From: Oscillospiraceae bacterium
Lineage (GTDB): Bacteria; Bacillota; Clostridia; Oscillospirales; WRJC01
Length of the DNA: 64,000 bases
Reading direction: 5' to 3'
NCBI GenBank assembly: GCA_009783265.1
Contig: WRHM01000002.1
Coordinates: 220,564 to 284,563, forward strand
Made by a program: the position numbers and the translations under genes. A model generated the notes under the pieces. That model was given only the letters and a program-made list of their open reading frames with translations. It searched no databases and had not been told where the DNA came from. Each line of letters starts with the position of its first letter. The first letter of the stretch is position 1. This document shows positions 43,525 to 52,795 of this stretch, in pieces.

Positions 43525-45894
43525 ATGAAAACGCAAAATAAACACGTTAAAATAGATTTATGCGGAGATTGGGAATTTTCTTTTGTCGATTATAAAAACG
43601 ATAAAAATCATAAAGCTATTAATGAATTGAAAAACGCCGGATTAAAATCATATCACTGTAAAGTTCCGGGAAATTTTGAGCTTGATTTATATAAAAATAA
43701 ATTATGCGGCGAACCGTTTTATGGCATGAATCCGGTAAAAATCAGGGAAATGACGGAAAATTGCGGCGTTTATTATTACCGAAAATTTGATTTGCCTGAG
43801 ATTAAAACCGAAAACGCAAATCCTGTATTAATTTTTGAAGGGCTTGATTGTTTTGCCGATGTTTATATAAACGGATATTGCGCGATAATTTCATCTAATA
43901 TGCTTATAGAACATAAATTTTATATACCAAATAATACAGAATATAATTTATTAAAAGAAAAAGACAATGAAATTCTTGTATATATAAAGCCCGCGATAGA
44001 AATGGCGAAATATTACGAATATCCGCCAAGTGTTGCCGCGATGGGCGCAAATACGGAATCGCTGTATGTTCGCAAAGCTCCGCACATGTATGGCTGGGAT
44101 ATAATGCCGAGGTTTTTATCGTCGGGAATATGGCGTCCGGTTTATATAGAATATTTACCGGAAGAAAGAATAGATGAAATATTTTTGAATACAAGTAGTG
44201 TTAATTCAAATAACGCGGAAATAATTTTTAACTGCAATCTGAAATTAAATAATAACAAAACAGATAAATATACGGTCGGATTAAAAATGACCTGCGGAGA
44301 TTCTATTGTTGATTTAGATTACGATATATATTTTCAAAATATAAAAAAACGGTTTAATATCAACAATCCGAAATTATGGTTTTCAAAAGGGAGCGGCGAA
44401 CAAAATTTATACGAAACCGAAATTTATTTAAAGAAAAACGGCGTAATTATCGACGAATATAAATTAAAATACGGCGTAAGGACTGTTAAATTAAACAGAA
44501 CTTCAACGACAGATCAGTTTGGCAGTGGCGCGTTTGAATTTATTATAAATAATATTAAAATATTTATGAAAGGTTCAAACTGGGTTCCTGCCGACGCTTT
44601 TCATTCGCGCGATAGAGAGAGAATACCCGCAATTCTTGAAATGGCGGAGGATTTAAACTGCAATATGCTCCGCTGCTGGGGCGGAAATGTTTACGAAGAT
44701 GATTTATTTTATGAAATATGCGATGAAAAAGGTTTTTTAATATGGCAGGATTTTGCGTTTGCGTGCGCTGTTTATCCTCAGGATAACGCATTTTGTCAGG
44801 TAGTTAGAGAAGAAGCGATTACAGTTATAAAACGCCTGAGAAATCACGCCTGCGTAGCTTTATGGTCGGGCGATAACGAATGCGACGAAGCATATTTATG
44901 GAATAATCTCGGCGATCCGAACAAAAATAAATTAACGCGGGAAATATTACCCGAAGCAGTAAAGACATATGACGGTTCTCGTCCGTATATCGCAAGCTCG
45001 CCGTATTTTGACGAAAATGTAATAAAAACCGGAACGGAATACGCTTCCGAAAAACATTTGTGGGGGCCGAGGGATTATTATAAAAGCCTGTTTTATATAA
45101 ATTCTATATGTCATTTTGTAAGCGAAATAGGCTATCACGGATGCCCGTCGGTTAAGAGTATAAAAAAATTTATTTCACCCGAAAATTTATGGACCGGCGC
45201 AGATAAAATCGCAAAGGACGAACAATGGCTTTTACACAGCACATCGCCTGTTCCTGAATTGCATTTATATGATTACAGAATCCAGTTGATGTTAAATCAA
45301 ATCGCGGAAGTATTTGATAAATCTCCCGAAAATTTAAAAGATTTTGTTTTGGCAAGCCAGATTGTGCAGGCTGAAGCCAAAAAGTTTTTTATTGAATTAT
45401 TCAGAGGCAATAAATGGCGGCGTTCGGGAATTTTGTGGTGGAATCTTATGGACGGCTGGCCTCAGTTTTCAGACGCAATCGTAGATTATTATTTTGATAA
45501 AAAACTTGCTTATTATTTTATAAAAAATTCACAGGAGCAATTAACGGTTATACTGCGTGAACCTGACAACTGGAAACAGGAAATAGTTATCGTCAATGAT
45601 TATTTATCGCCGCAATCCGTTAATTTTAAAATAATTGATATAGACACGTCCGAAATTTTGAAATCGGGAAATATTATTGTTAGCGAAAACAGCAATATAA
45701 TCGCCGGAAATATCCCGTTTGTACACGGTCAAAAAAGATTTTTAGTAATAGAATGGCATATTGAAAATAATAATATCAACGGGAAAAATCATTATTTATC
45801 GGGACACCCTCCGTTTTCGCATGAGCAATATATAAAATGGCTTGATAAATCCGGAATGTTTGACGAATGGCTTGATAAAACGCAAGACTGGTAA
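43525..45894 (+). CDS. Beta-mannosidase, glycoside hydrolase family 2
   Basis: A 789-residue GH2 enzyme: sugar-binding domain (about 1-190), immunoglobulin-like domain (190-320), then a TIM barrel. Catalytic acid/base E452 lies in SGDNECDE and the nucleophile E534 in VSEIGYHG, both as in beta-mannosidases rather than LacZ. GSNWVPADAF and RCWGGNVYEDD are further mannosidase markers. No signal peptide, so it trims imported mannosides. ATG follows CAGGAG and a promoter that overlaps the divergent one. Confidence 0.92.
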   Translation: MKTQNKHVKIDLCGDWEFSFVDYKNDKNHKAINELKNAGLKSYHCKVPGNFELDLYKNKLCGEPFYGMNPVKIREMTENCGVYYYRKFDLPEIKTENANPVLIFEGLDCFADVYINGYCAIISSNMLIEHKFYIPNNTEYNLLKEKDNEILVYIKPAIEMAKYYEYPPSVAAMGANTESLYVRKAPHMYGWDIMPRFLSSGIWRPVYIEYLPEERIDEIFLNTSSVNSNNAEIIFNCNLKLNNNKTDKYTVGLKMTCGDSIVDLDYDIYFQNIKKRFNINNPKLWFSKGSGEQNLYETEIYLKKNGVIIDEYKLKYGVRTVKLNRTSTTDQFGSGAFEFIINNIKIFMKGSNWVPADAFHSRDRERIPAILEMAEDLNCNMLRCWGGNVYEDDLFYEICDEKGFLIWQDFAFACAVYPQDNAFCQVVREEAITVIKRLRNHACVALWSGDNECDEAYLWNNLGDPNKNKLTREILPEAVKTYDGSRPYIASSPYFDENVIKTGTEYASEKHLWGPRDYYKSLFYINSICHFVSEIGYHGCPSVKSIKKFISPENLWTGADKIAKDEQWLLHSTSPVPELHLYDYRIQLMLNQIAEVFDKSPENLKDFVLASQIVQAEAKKFFIELFRGNKWRRSGILWWNLMDGWPQFSDAIVDYYFDKKLAYYFIKNSQEQLTVILREPDNWKQEIVIVNDYLSPQSVNFKIIDIDTSEILKSGNIIVSENSNIIAGNIPFVHGQKRFLVIEWHIENNNINGKNHYLSGHPPFSHEQYIKWLDKSGMFDEWLDKTQDW

Positions 45895-45999
45895 AATTTA
45901 AATAGAATATTTACATTTAATTTGTTTATTTAAATTATTACTTGTAGTAAAATAATAAATATAAAATATTTATTATTAAACAAAGGAGTATATAAATAA

Positions 46000-46572
46000 A
46001 TGAATACAATAACTGTTGAAACATCTGCAAGACATGTGCATTTGAATGAGAAAGATATTGCCGTTTTATTCGGCGAGGGGCATAAACTCACGTTAAAAAA
46101 AGAACTTTCACAACCGGGGGAATTTGCATGTGAAGAAAGGGTTGATATAATCGGGCCTAAAAAAGAAATAAAAAACGTGATTATTTTAGGGCCGGCAAGA
46201 AAAGCAACCCAAGTTGAAGTTTCACTCACAGATACGAGGACTTTAGGACTAAACGCGCCAATAAGAGAATCAGGAGACGTTGCCGGAAGCGGCGCGTGTA
46301 AACTTATAGGCCCTGCAGGTGAATTAGAATTAACCGAGGGAGTTATCGTTGCGAAACGCCATGTGCATTTAAGAACGCAGGACGCGGAAAAATTTGGTGT
46401 AAAAGATAAACAGATAGTGCAGATAAAAATAGAAAATACCGGCAGATCGATTATATTCGGCGATGTTGTAATCAGGATTCGAGATTCTTTTATGCCGTAT
46501 ATGCATATTGACACAGATGAAGCAAACGCCTGCGGGGCAAACGGTAATATAGAGGGTGAAATTATTGTTTAG
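46000..46572 (+). CDS. pduL: Phosphate propanoyltransferase / acetyltransferase PduL
   Basis: A 190-residue PduL-type acyl-CoA:phosphate acyltransferase (EC 2.3.1.222), unrelated to Pta. The two tandem beta-barrel halves each carry the zinc motif RHVHL (H12, H14 and H121, H123), and the C-terminal YMHIDTDEANA supplies another His (169). It converts acetyl- or propionyl-CoA to the acyl phosphate for ATP formation by an acyl kinase. No microcompartment shell genes and no N-terminal encapsulation peptide are present, so it is a soluble, general version. ATG follows AAAGGAG. Confidence 0.93.
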   Translation: MNTITVETSARHVHLNEKDIAVLFGEGHKLTLKKELSQPGEFACEERVDIIGPKKEIKNVIILGPARKATQVEVSLTDTRTLGLNAPIRESGDVAGSGACKLIGPAGELELTEGVIVAKRHVHLRTQDAEKFGVKDKQIVQIKIENTGRSIIFGDVVIRIRDSFMPYMHIDTDEANACGANGNIEGEIIV

Positions 46573-46631
46573 TAAAAATCTATAATGTATGACATAAAAG
46601 TTTTTATTAATTGTTTTAAAGGAAAAAATTT

Positions 46632-48134
46632 ATGAAAAAATTTATTTTATTTTTATTGATTTATTCAGTTATATTGAATCTGATATGTTTGCCGTTGTTT
46701 TCGTGTTCGCAAAAAACAGCCGAAACTGATGTGCAAAAAGCGACTGAAACTGATACTACAAACGAAAGCTCAGAAGAAAGCGTGGCTGACCGCGTTTATG
46801 TCATGGATAATCTGCCGTCCGATTTGGATTACAAAGGAGAAACATTCAGAATTTGGGGAAGAGAAGTCGATAATGTTTTTTATGACACCGAATGGGAATT
46901 CGTTGAAGCAATGAACGGAGAAGTATTTAATGACGCGATGTACACGCGCGAACTGGCAGTTGAAGACCGGTTGAATATTAATATCGAAAAAACCATGACT
47001 ACCACATCGTACCAAAACGCTTATAAATCGGTAAAAGCCGGCGACGACGCTTTTGACTTGCTTTTCGCCAACGCTTATGACGTCGCGGCTCACGGACTTG
47101 AAGGCATTTATATTAATCTTGCCCAGTTTCCGTATATCGATTATAATATGCCGTGGTGGCCTGACACAATTATGAAAGACGTTACGATAAACGGCAAAAC
47201 ATATTTTGTAACCGGAGATATTACGCCCTCTGTGCTGGGATATATGAACTGTATATTTTTTAACAAAACTTTAGCCGCTAATTACGATATATCGGGTTTA
47301 TATGATTTGGTTTTTTCCGGAAAATGGACGTTTGACAAATATGTGGAAGCCGCAAAAAACACATACAAAGACCTCAACGGCAACGGAATAGTCGATTCTG
47401 AAGATTTGTTCGGAGTTACTATGTCCGATTATTACGACGTATATTTTTCGGCTTTTGAAATCCCGATAACCAACACCGGTTCGGACGGTTCGCTGAGTTT
47501 GGCTTTGGGCGAAAAATTTTATCGGGCATACGAAAAGCTCCGAGACTTTTCAATGAGCGAAGATGGTTTGCCGCAGGCGATTTCAAACAAAGGCGAAACC
47601 GTCAATTATGAAAACGACGTTAGATTTTTCACGGAGGGCAGAATATTATTTTTCGGCGGTTTGGTCAGATTTTCAAATTACTTCCGCGCAATGGAAGACG
47701 ATTACGGCATTCTGACCGTACCGAAATGGGATGAATATCAGGAAGAATATCATACTACATCTCATGCGAACTATTCTTTGGTGAGCGTTCCCGTCACAGC
47801 GTCGCCGGAACGCTACGACATGATAGGAGCCGTTATGGAAGCTCTTGCGTCCGAAGGTTACCGGACGACGACTCCCGCATATTTTAACAGCACGCTCAAA
47901 GACAAATACAGCCGCGACGAAGAATCGCTTAGAGTTCTTGATATTTTGAAAACCGGACTCGAATTCCAGCCGGTTATGATATATTACAAGAACATGGGCG
48001 ATATACTCCATTTGTTCCGGTATGCCTGCTATCCGCAAGCCCAATATGAAAACATGGTTTCGTTTTACGAAAAAAATCAACCAGTTTTTCAAAAATCAAT
48101 AAATAAATTTAACGAATATTATTTAAATAATTAA
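46632..48134 (+). CDS. Extracellular solute-binding lipoprotein (paralogue of 40950-42455)
   Basis: A 500-residue lipoprotein with lipobox LFSC (Cys25) and a Thr/Glu-rich linker. The fold markers run in parallel with the other paralogue: VEDRLNINIEK, DDAFDLLFANAYD and SGKWTFDKYVEAAKN. It also has DLNGNGIVDSEDLFG (about 247-261), again an EF-hand-like calcium loop at the same place. Codon use here is a little richer in GC than in its neighbours. No permease nearby. It is 25 bases upstream of the NifU-like gene, but a functional link is not obvious. Confidence 0.82.
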   Translation: MKKFILFLLIYSVILNLICLPLFSCSQKTAETDVQKATETDTTNESSEESVADRVYVMDNLPSDLDYKGETFRIWGREVDNVFYDTEWEFVEAMNGEVFNDAMYTRELAVEDRLNINIEKTMTTTSYQNAYKSVKAGDDAFDLLFANAYDVAAHGLEGIYINLAQFPYIDYNMPWWPDTIMKDVTINGKTYFVTGDITPSVLGYMNCIFFNKTLAANYDISGLYDLVFSGKWTFDKYVEAAKNTYKDLNGNGIVDSEDLFGVTMSDYYDVYFSAFEIPITNTGSDGSLSLALGEKFYRAYEKLRDFSMSEDGLPQAISNKGETVNYENDVRFFTEGRILFFGGLVRFSNYFRAMEDDYGILTVPKWDEYQEEYHTTSHANYSLVSVPVTASPERYDMIGAVMEALASEGYRTTTPAYFNSTLKDKYSRDEESLRVLDILKTGLEFQPVMIYYKNMGDILHLFRYACYPQAQYENMVSFYEKNQPVFQKSINKFNEYYLNN

Positions 48135-48159
48135 AATAATAAAGGAGTTGTTTTAAGAA

Positions 48160-48864
48160 ATGAGTGAATTTTCACACGAAGTAGAAAATATGTGTTCGGT
48201 TGCAAAAGGGCCGAAACACGGGCCCGCTCCGATTCCCGAAGAGGGCAAATGGGTCAAAGCTTATGAAATAAAAGATATTTCAGGATTTTCGCACGGGGTC
48301 GGCTGGTGCGCCCCTCAGCAAGGCGCATGTAAACTCACGCTTAATGTCAAAAACGGTATAATAGAAGAAGCTCTTGTAGAAACTCTCGGCTGTACGGGTA
48401 TGACTCATTCTGCGGCTATGGCGGCTGAGATTTTACAGGGGAAAACTTTACTCGAAGCTTTAAACACAGATTTGGTATGCGACGCGATAAACGTAGCGAT
48501 GCGAGAAATATTCAAGCAACTGGCTTACGGGCGTTCGCAGAGTGCTTTTTCAGAGGGCGGTCTGCCGATAGGCGCGTCTCTTGAAGATTTGGGAAAAGGG
48601 CTGCGCTCATCGGTCGGCACGATTTTCGCGACAAACGCTAAGGGTGTAAGATATTTAGAAATGACTGAGGGGTATATTTTATCTCTCGCGCTTGACGCAA
48701 ACGACGAAATTATAGGTTATAAATTCGTGCATTTGGGAAAAATGATGGAAGCGATCAGAAATGGCGTTGATCCCAGAGAAGCATACGAAAAAAATATTAG
48801 TCAATACGGCAGATACGATAAAGAAAACGGTGCGGTCAAATATATCGACCCGAGAAAGGAGTAA
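48160..48864 (+). CDS. NifU/IscU-like iron-sulfur scaffold protein paired with GGGtGRT
   Basis: A 234-residue protein with an IscU/NifU-N-type core. Cysteines C50 (GWCAP), C57 (GACKL), C78 (TLGCTG) and C107 (LVCDA) sit around the same strand and helix pattern as the scaffold ligands (GCxxS then GKT: LQGKTLLEA at 92-100). An N-terminal extension (CSVAKGPKHGPAPIP) and a C-terminal extension set it apart from IscU. It is always of interest with the GGGtGRT gene, which starts five bases after its stop. ATG follows AAAGGAG. Biochemical role unknown. Confidence 0.8.
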   Translation: MSEFSHEVENMCSVAKGPKHGPAPIPEEGKWVKAYEIKDISGFSHGVGWCAPQQGACKLTLNVKNGIIEEALVETLGCTGMTHSAAMAAEILQGKTLLEALNTDLVCDAINVAMREIFKQLAYGRSQSAFSEGGLPIGASLEDLGKGLRSSVGTIFATNAKGVRYLEMTEGYILSLALDANDEIIGYKFVHLGKMMEAIRNGVDPREAYEKNISQYGRYDKENGAVKYIDPRKE

Positions 48865-48869
48865 TAAGA

Positions 48870-49880
48870 ATGAGTACAAATACAGTAAAATTTGAAGGTT
48901 ACGAAAGAAGAATAAATAAAATAGAAAAATGTCTGAAAGAATATGGTTTTTCTTCGCTTGATGAAGTGAAAGAATTTATTTTGTCAAAAGGAATCGACGT
49001 TGATAAAATAGTCAGGGGAGTTCAGCCTATAGCGTTTGACAACGCAGTCTGGGCATATACTCTGGGCTGCGCAATCGCTATAAAATCAGGCAAAACAAAT
49101 GCCGCTGACGCGGCTGCGGCAATCGGCATAGGATTGCAGGCATTTTGTATTCCCGGTTCTGTAGCGGAAAGCCGTGAAGTCGGTATCGGGCACGGCAATC
49201 TTGCGGCTATGCTTTTAAAAGAAGAAACAAAATGTTTTTGTTTTCTTGCGGGTCACGAATCATTCGCGGCGGCTGAGGGTGCAATCGGAATAGCTAAATC
49301 AGCGAATATAGTCCGAAAAGAACCGTTAAAGGTTATATTAAACGGATTGGGTAAAGACGCGGCATATATAATTTCGCGAGTGAACGGATTCACTTATGTA
49401 GAGACAGATTATGATTTTTATACAAACGAACTAAAAATCGTCGAAGAAAAAGCTTTTTCAAGCGGTGCAAATTCAAAAGTAAGAGCTTACGGGGTAAACG
49501 ACGTTCTTGAAGGCGTTGCTATCATGAAAAAAGAAAAAGTCGATGTATCTATCACAGGTAACTCGACAAATCCGACAAGATTCCAGCATTTAGTCGCAGG
49601 GACATATAAAAAATGGGCGACGGAAAATAATAAAAAATATTTTTCGGTCGCTTCCGGCGGCGGTACGGGAAGAACGCTTCACCCGGATAATATGGCGGCA
49701 GGCCCGGCTTCTTACGGACTGACGGATTCTATGGGACGTATGCACGGCGACGCGCAGTTTGCGGGTTCGTCGTCCGTTCCGGCGCACGTTGAAATGATGG
49801 GACTTATCGGAATGGGAAATAATCCGATGGTCGGCGCGACTGTCGCAGTTGCTGTCGCAATACAAGAGAGCGCGAAATAA
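48870..49880 (+). CDS. GGGtGRT family protein
   Basis: A 336-residue protein of the GGGtGRT family, named for SGGGTGRTLHPDNMA near residue 262. It is highly Ala/Gly-rich, with small helical segments (KTNAADAAAAIGIGLQAF, GSVAESREVGIGHGNLAAM, LAGHESFAAAEGAIGIAKSA) that suggest a nucleotide- or cofactor-binding alpha/beta fold. No signal peptide or helix. ATG follows AAAGGAG with only five bases between it and the NifU-like gene. The function of the family is not known to me; the pairing suggests an Fe-S-linked enzyme or its maturation. Confidence 0.9.
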   Translation: MSTNTVKFEGYERRINKIEKCLKEYGFSSLDEVKEFILSKGIDVDKIVRGVQPIAFDNAVWAYTLGCAIAIKSGKTNAADAAAAIGIGLQAFCIPGSVAESREVGIGHGNLAAMLLKEETKCFCFLAGHESFAAAEGAIGIAKSANIVRKEPLKVILNGLGKDAAYIISRVNGFTYVETDYDFYTNELKIVEEKAFSSGANSKVRAYGVNDVLEGVAIMKKEKVDVSITGNSTNPTRFQHLVAGTYKKWATENNKKYFSVASGGGTGRTLHPDNMAAGPASYGLTDSMGRMHGDAQFAGSSSVPAHVEMMGLIGMGNNPMVGATVAVAVAIQESAK

Positions 49881-49913
49881 AAATTAAAATTACAGAAAGA
49901 CGGAATTTTAATT

Positions 49914-50579
49914 ATGAAAAATTTAAATATTATCAAACGGCTTATTATTTTTCTTTTGATTATTGCTTTAATTTGCGGAGTATTATTTTTACAAGCGTGC
50001 GCCGAAAAAGAAAACGAAAGCAAAAATTCCGGCGTTGGACAGGAAACTATCGGCGAAACAGAAACCGAAGCAACTACTCCGGATCCGACTCCCGAACCCA
50101 CGCCAGCGCCGACTACAACTGAAAAACCCCCGATAATAACAGAAGAAATATTAAAATGGACATTCACTCCAGAAGAAAAAATGTTTAAAACATCAAGCCA
50201 GACAAAAAATTTAAGAGTCGAGGACGGTATTTTAAAAATGGAATCGACAGGCGGCGACCCGTTTGTAATGTCGGTAAACGCAAATATCGGCATAGACGCG
50301 TCTGAAATCGACTATATAAAATTCAAGATAAAAAATAATTCCGACGGGTACCGTTGTCAGTTATTTTTTATAACAAACAAAGATACTGCATGGAGCGAAC
50401 CGCAGTCAATAAAAAACGAATATTGGTTCAGCGACGGAGAAGACTGGGAAATACTCGAATTTGACACATCCGATTGCGATGTCTGGGAGGGAACAATAAA
50501 ACAATTGAGATTTGATTATCTGGAACAAGAAGGAGACGTAGAAATAGAATACATGACTTTTGAAAAAATAGTTAAATAA
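49914..50579 (+). CDS. Lipoprotein with Pro/Thr linker and carbohydrate-binding-like domain
   Basis: A 221-residue surface protein: signal peptide and lipobox LQAC (Cys29), a Thr/Pro/Glu linker (about 45-75), and a beta-sandwich-like domain. The domain shows Trp/Phe-rich strands (LKWTFTPE, YIKFKIKNN, EDWEILEFD, and the C-terminal LRFDYLEQEGDVEIEYMTF). This is the layout of carbohydrate-binding-module lipoproteins that sit near glycosidases. 33 bases after the GGGtGRT gene; a terminator follows at 50601. Confidence 0.75.
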   Translation: MKNLNIIKRLIIFLLIIALICGVLFLQACAEKENESKNSGVGQETIGETETEATTPDPTPEPTPAPTTTEKPPIITEEILKWTFTPEEKMFKTSSQTKNLRVEDGILKMESTGGDPFVMSVNANIGIDASEIDYIKFKIKNNSDGYRCQLFFITNKDTAWSEPQSIKNEYWFSDGEDWEILEFDTSDCDVWEGTIKQLRFDYLEQEGDVEIEYMTFEKIVK

Positions 50580-50600
50580 AACAATAAAATAAATTATTTA

Positions 50601-50633
50601 AGGACGGATTAAATATCCGTCCTGTTTTTTTAT
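50601..50633. terminator. Intrinsic terminator
   Basis: AGGACGGAT (50601-50609) and ATCCGTCCT (50615-50623) form a 9-bp stem with a 5-nt loop, followed by GTTTTTTTAT. It lies between convergent genes ending at 50579 and 50647. Confidence 0.9.
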
Positions 50634-50646
50634 ATTATATTTATAA

Positions 50647-51690
50647 TCAGAGAATTTTTTCAATCTCAAACGCCAATTTCAAACATTCCTGCATATCGGT
50701 CAAATCAGCGATGCATGACGGGGAGTGTATATATCTCGTAGGCAGGGAAATTGCGAGAACTCCCACGCCTTTGCCGGATTTTTGATACGCTCCCGATTCG
50801 TTTCCTCCGGCGACTGCCTGTTTTATCTGAATTTTGATATTATTTTTTTTAGCTGTATCAAGCGCGAGATTTATAAGTTTTTTATCATATATCGCGGTAT
50901 TGTCCATGAGTGATACAACCGCGCCGCTTCCGAGAGAGCATATTTTGTTTTTTTCGGTTTTATCATATATATCCCCTGCCGTCGTCGCCTCAAATATTAC
51001 GGCTATGTCCGGCTGTATTATATTCCCCGCAGTTTTCGCGCCCCGCAAGCCTATTTCTTCGCAAATCGTAAACGCGAAATAACTGTCGTATAATAATTTT
51101 GATTTTATCATTTCTATCAAAATATAACAGCCGAAACGGTCGTCAATCGATTTGCATTTTATTTTATTTTGCCCGAATTTTACAAAATCAGATTTAAAAA
51201 CTGCGAATTCACCGATTTCTACAGGCTTTGAAATTTTTGAATCGTCTTTTTTGTTTTTTTTATCTTCTTTGATTACGCCTATATCTAAATAAATATCATC
51301 GGCAGGACGAATTTTATTTTTATCTTCTTTTTTTAACGAATGAACCGGTTTCCCCCCGAATACAGCCGCAAATCTTTTTTCGCCAACTGTCGCCTGTTTA
51401 CCCAATATAACTGTACTCTCGATACTGCCCAAGTTCTTGAATTTTAAATATCCGTCGTCTCCGACAGACGTAATCATAAATCCGACTTCGTCCATGTGAG
51501 CGGCAAAAAGCCGCTTTTTTTCAGGTATTTTTTCGCCTTTTTTATAAGCTATCAAATTCCCGACTTTGTCTGTATAATAATTATCAGCATAATCTTTTAT
51601 TTCGTTTATTATTATATCCCTGACTTCGTCCTCGTTTCCGCTCGGTCCGAATGCGAGGCATAATTTTTCAAGCAAATTTATATTAATCAT
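50647..51690 (-). CDS. M42 family metalloaminopeptidase (first copy)
   Basis: About 347 residues. M42 glutamyl/deblocking aminopeptidases are tetrahedral cytosolic enzymes with two metals. Visible ligand motifs are AAHMDEVGF (His, Asp), DDRFGCY (bridging Asp), CEEIGLRGA (catalytic Glu pair) and IHSP near the end. ATG 51690 follows GGAGGG; a longer ORF from 51744 overlaps the other gene too far. It overlaps the other M42 gene by 8 bases, and the two likely form a hetero-oligomer or have complementary specificity. Confidence 0.9.
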   Translation of the reverse strand: MININLLEKLCLAFGPSGNEDEVRDIIINEIKDYADNYYTDKVGNLIAYKKGEKIPEKKRLFAAHMDEVGFMITSVGDDGYLKFKNLGSIESTVILGKQATVGEKRFAAVFGGKPVHSLKKEDKNKIRPADDIYLDIGVIKEDKKNKKDDSKISKPVEIGEFAVFKSDFVKFGQNKIKCKSIDDRFGCYILIEMIKSKLLYDSYFAFTICEEIGLRGAKTAGNIIQPDIAVIFEATTAGDIYDKTEKNKICSLGSGAVVSLMDNTAIYDKKLINLALDTAKKNNIKIQIKQAVAGGNESGAYQKSGKGVGVLAISLPTRYIHSPSCIADLTDMQECLKLAFEIEKIL

Positions 51691-52786
51691 TAACTGTCCC
51701 TCCGTTTTCCATAATTTCACGAACAAGTTCAACCGTTGCTCCAATATCTTTTATTGAACAAATCTCGTTGAATGTATGCATATTTTTTAATGGCACAGAA
51801 ATCAAAACGCACGGAATCCCCTCTCCTGTTATCTGAATACTTTCGGCGTTTGTTCCGGTGCCTGTCGGTTCGGCGATTATCTGCACGGGGATTTTTTTGT
51901 CTTTTGCAAGAGTTATAATATTTTTTGTCAGTTTAATATTAGTTTCAGCAGAATATGATATTCCCGCGCCTTTGCTTATTTCAAACGCTTCGGACGCGTC
52001 AACTCCGGGATCGCGCGATAAACCGACGTCTAAAACTATTGCAAAATCCGGTTGTATTTCAAAAGCCGCCGTCGCCGCTCCGAATTGTTTTGTTTCTTCG
52101 CTGACGCTTAAAACAATGTGAATTTCGGCATTAATCATATCGGGATTTTTTATTGATTTTGCCGCAAGCATTAAAACCGCGGCGCATAATTTGTCGTCCA
52201 TTCCGGCGCATGAAACAAGATTATTTTCGAGATTCGTAAAATTTTGCTTAAAAGTCACAGGAGACCCGATTTTTATTATTTTTTCAAGTTCTTCTTTTGA
52301 ATCATATCCGGTATCAAGATAAATATCTTCAAGTTTCGGCAAATTATTTGAAGAATCATATGTTTTTTTCAAATGCGGCGGAACGCTCACTGCAATCGCG
52401 GGAATTTTTCTTTCCGGATTATTCGCGAAAATAAACGGCTCGTTATTTTCATCGTAAGTATAAACAAAAAATTCAGACGCGGGCAATATATTTAAATCAA
52501 GCCCGCCGAGAGAATTAACCCTCAAAAATCCGCCGTCCAATATTTCGGAAACTATTAAGCCGATTTGATCAATATGCGCGTCAAACATTATTTTTTTCTG
52601 ATTTTCAATTTCCGGCGCGGCTTTTTTAATTAAATGGCAACTGCCGAATTTATCAAAATAAACTTCATCGAAAACTCCTTTAAAATCATCGTTGATAATT
52701 TTTGTTATATCCGGTTCAGCCATGTATTCATACCCTGACGGCGATACGATATGCGAAAATTTTTCAAGCAATTTTTTTATTTCCAT
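51683..52786 (-). CDS. M42 family metalloaminopeptidase (second copy)
   Basis: A 367-residue paralogue of the gene at 50647-51690. It has DAHIDQIGL (metal His and Asp), GMDDKLCAAV (bridging Asp), SEETKQFGA in place of the usual EEVGLRGA, and VPLKNMHTFNE at the last metal His. The glutamate pair is kept but the following loop is altered, which suggests different substrate selection. ATG follows GAGGAG. It and its neighbour overlap by 8 bases. Confidence 0.85.
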   Translation of the reverse strand: MEIKKLLEKFSHIVSPSGYEYMAEPDITKIINDDFKGVFDEVYFDKFGSCHLIKKAAPEIENQKKIMFDAHIDQIGLIVSEILDGGFLRVNSLGGLDLNILPASEFFVYTYDENNEPFIFANNPERKIPAIAVSVPPHLKKTYDSSNNLPKLEDIYLDTGYDSKEELEKIIKIGSPVTFKQNFTNLENNLVSCAGMDDKLCAAVLMLAAKSIKNPDMINAEIHIVLSVSEETKQFGAATAAFEIQPDFAIVLDVGLSRDPGVDASEAFEISKGAGISYSAETNIKLTKNIITLAKDKKIPVQIIAEPTGTGTNAESIQITGEGIPCVLISVPLKNMHTFNEICSIKDIGATVELVREIMENGGTVND

Positions 52787-52795
52787 ATTTATATT

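Noticed and set aside
45938-45950. TTACT-tgt-AGTAA dyad upstream of pduL as a BlaI/CopY operator
   Set aside because: It lacks TACAnnTGTA spacing and does not overlap a clear promoter; too weak.
45930-46514. Minus-strand frame of 194 codons opposite pduL
   Set aside because: It is antisense to well-conserved PduL motifs and has a Ser/Pro/Thr-biased composition.
46000-46572. PduL as evidence for a bacterial microcompartment
   Set aside because: No shell proteins, signature enzymes or encapsulation peptide are present; PduL occurs widely outside microcompartments.
49712-50293. Minus-strand frame of 193 codons across the GGGtGRT end and the Pro/Thr linker
   Set aside because: Its Val/Gly/Ser repeats mirror the Pro/Thr linker codons on the other strand; no SD.
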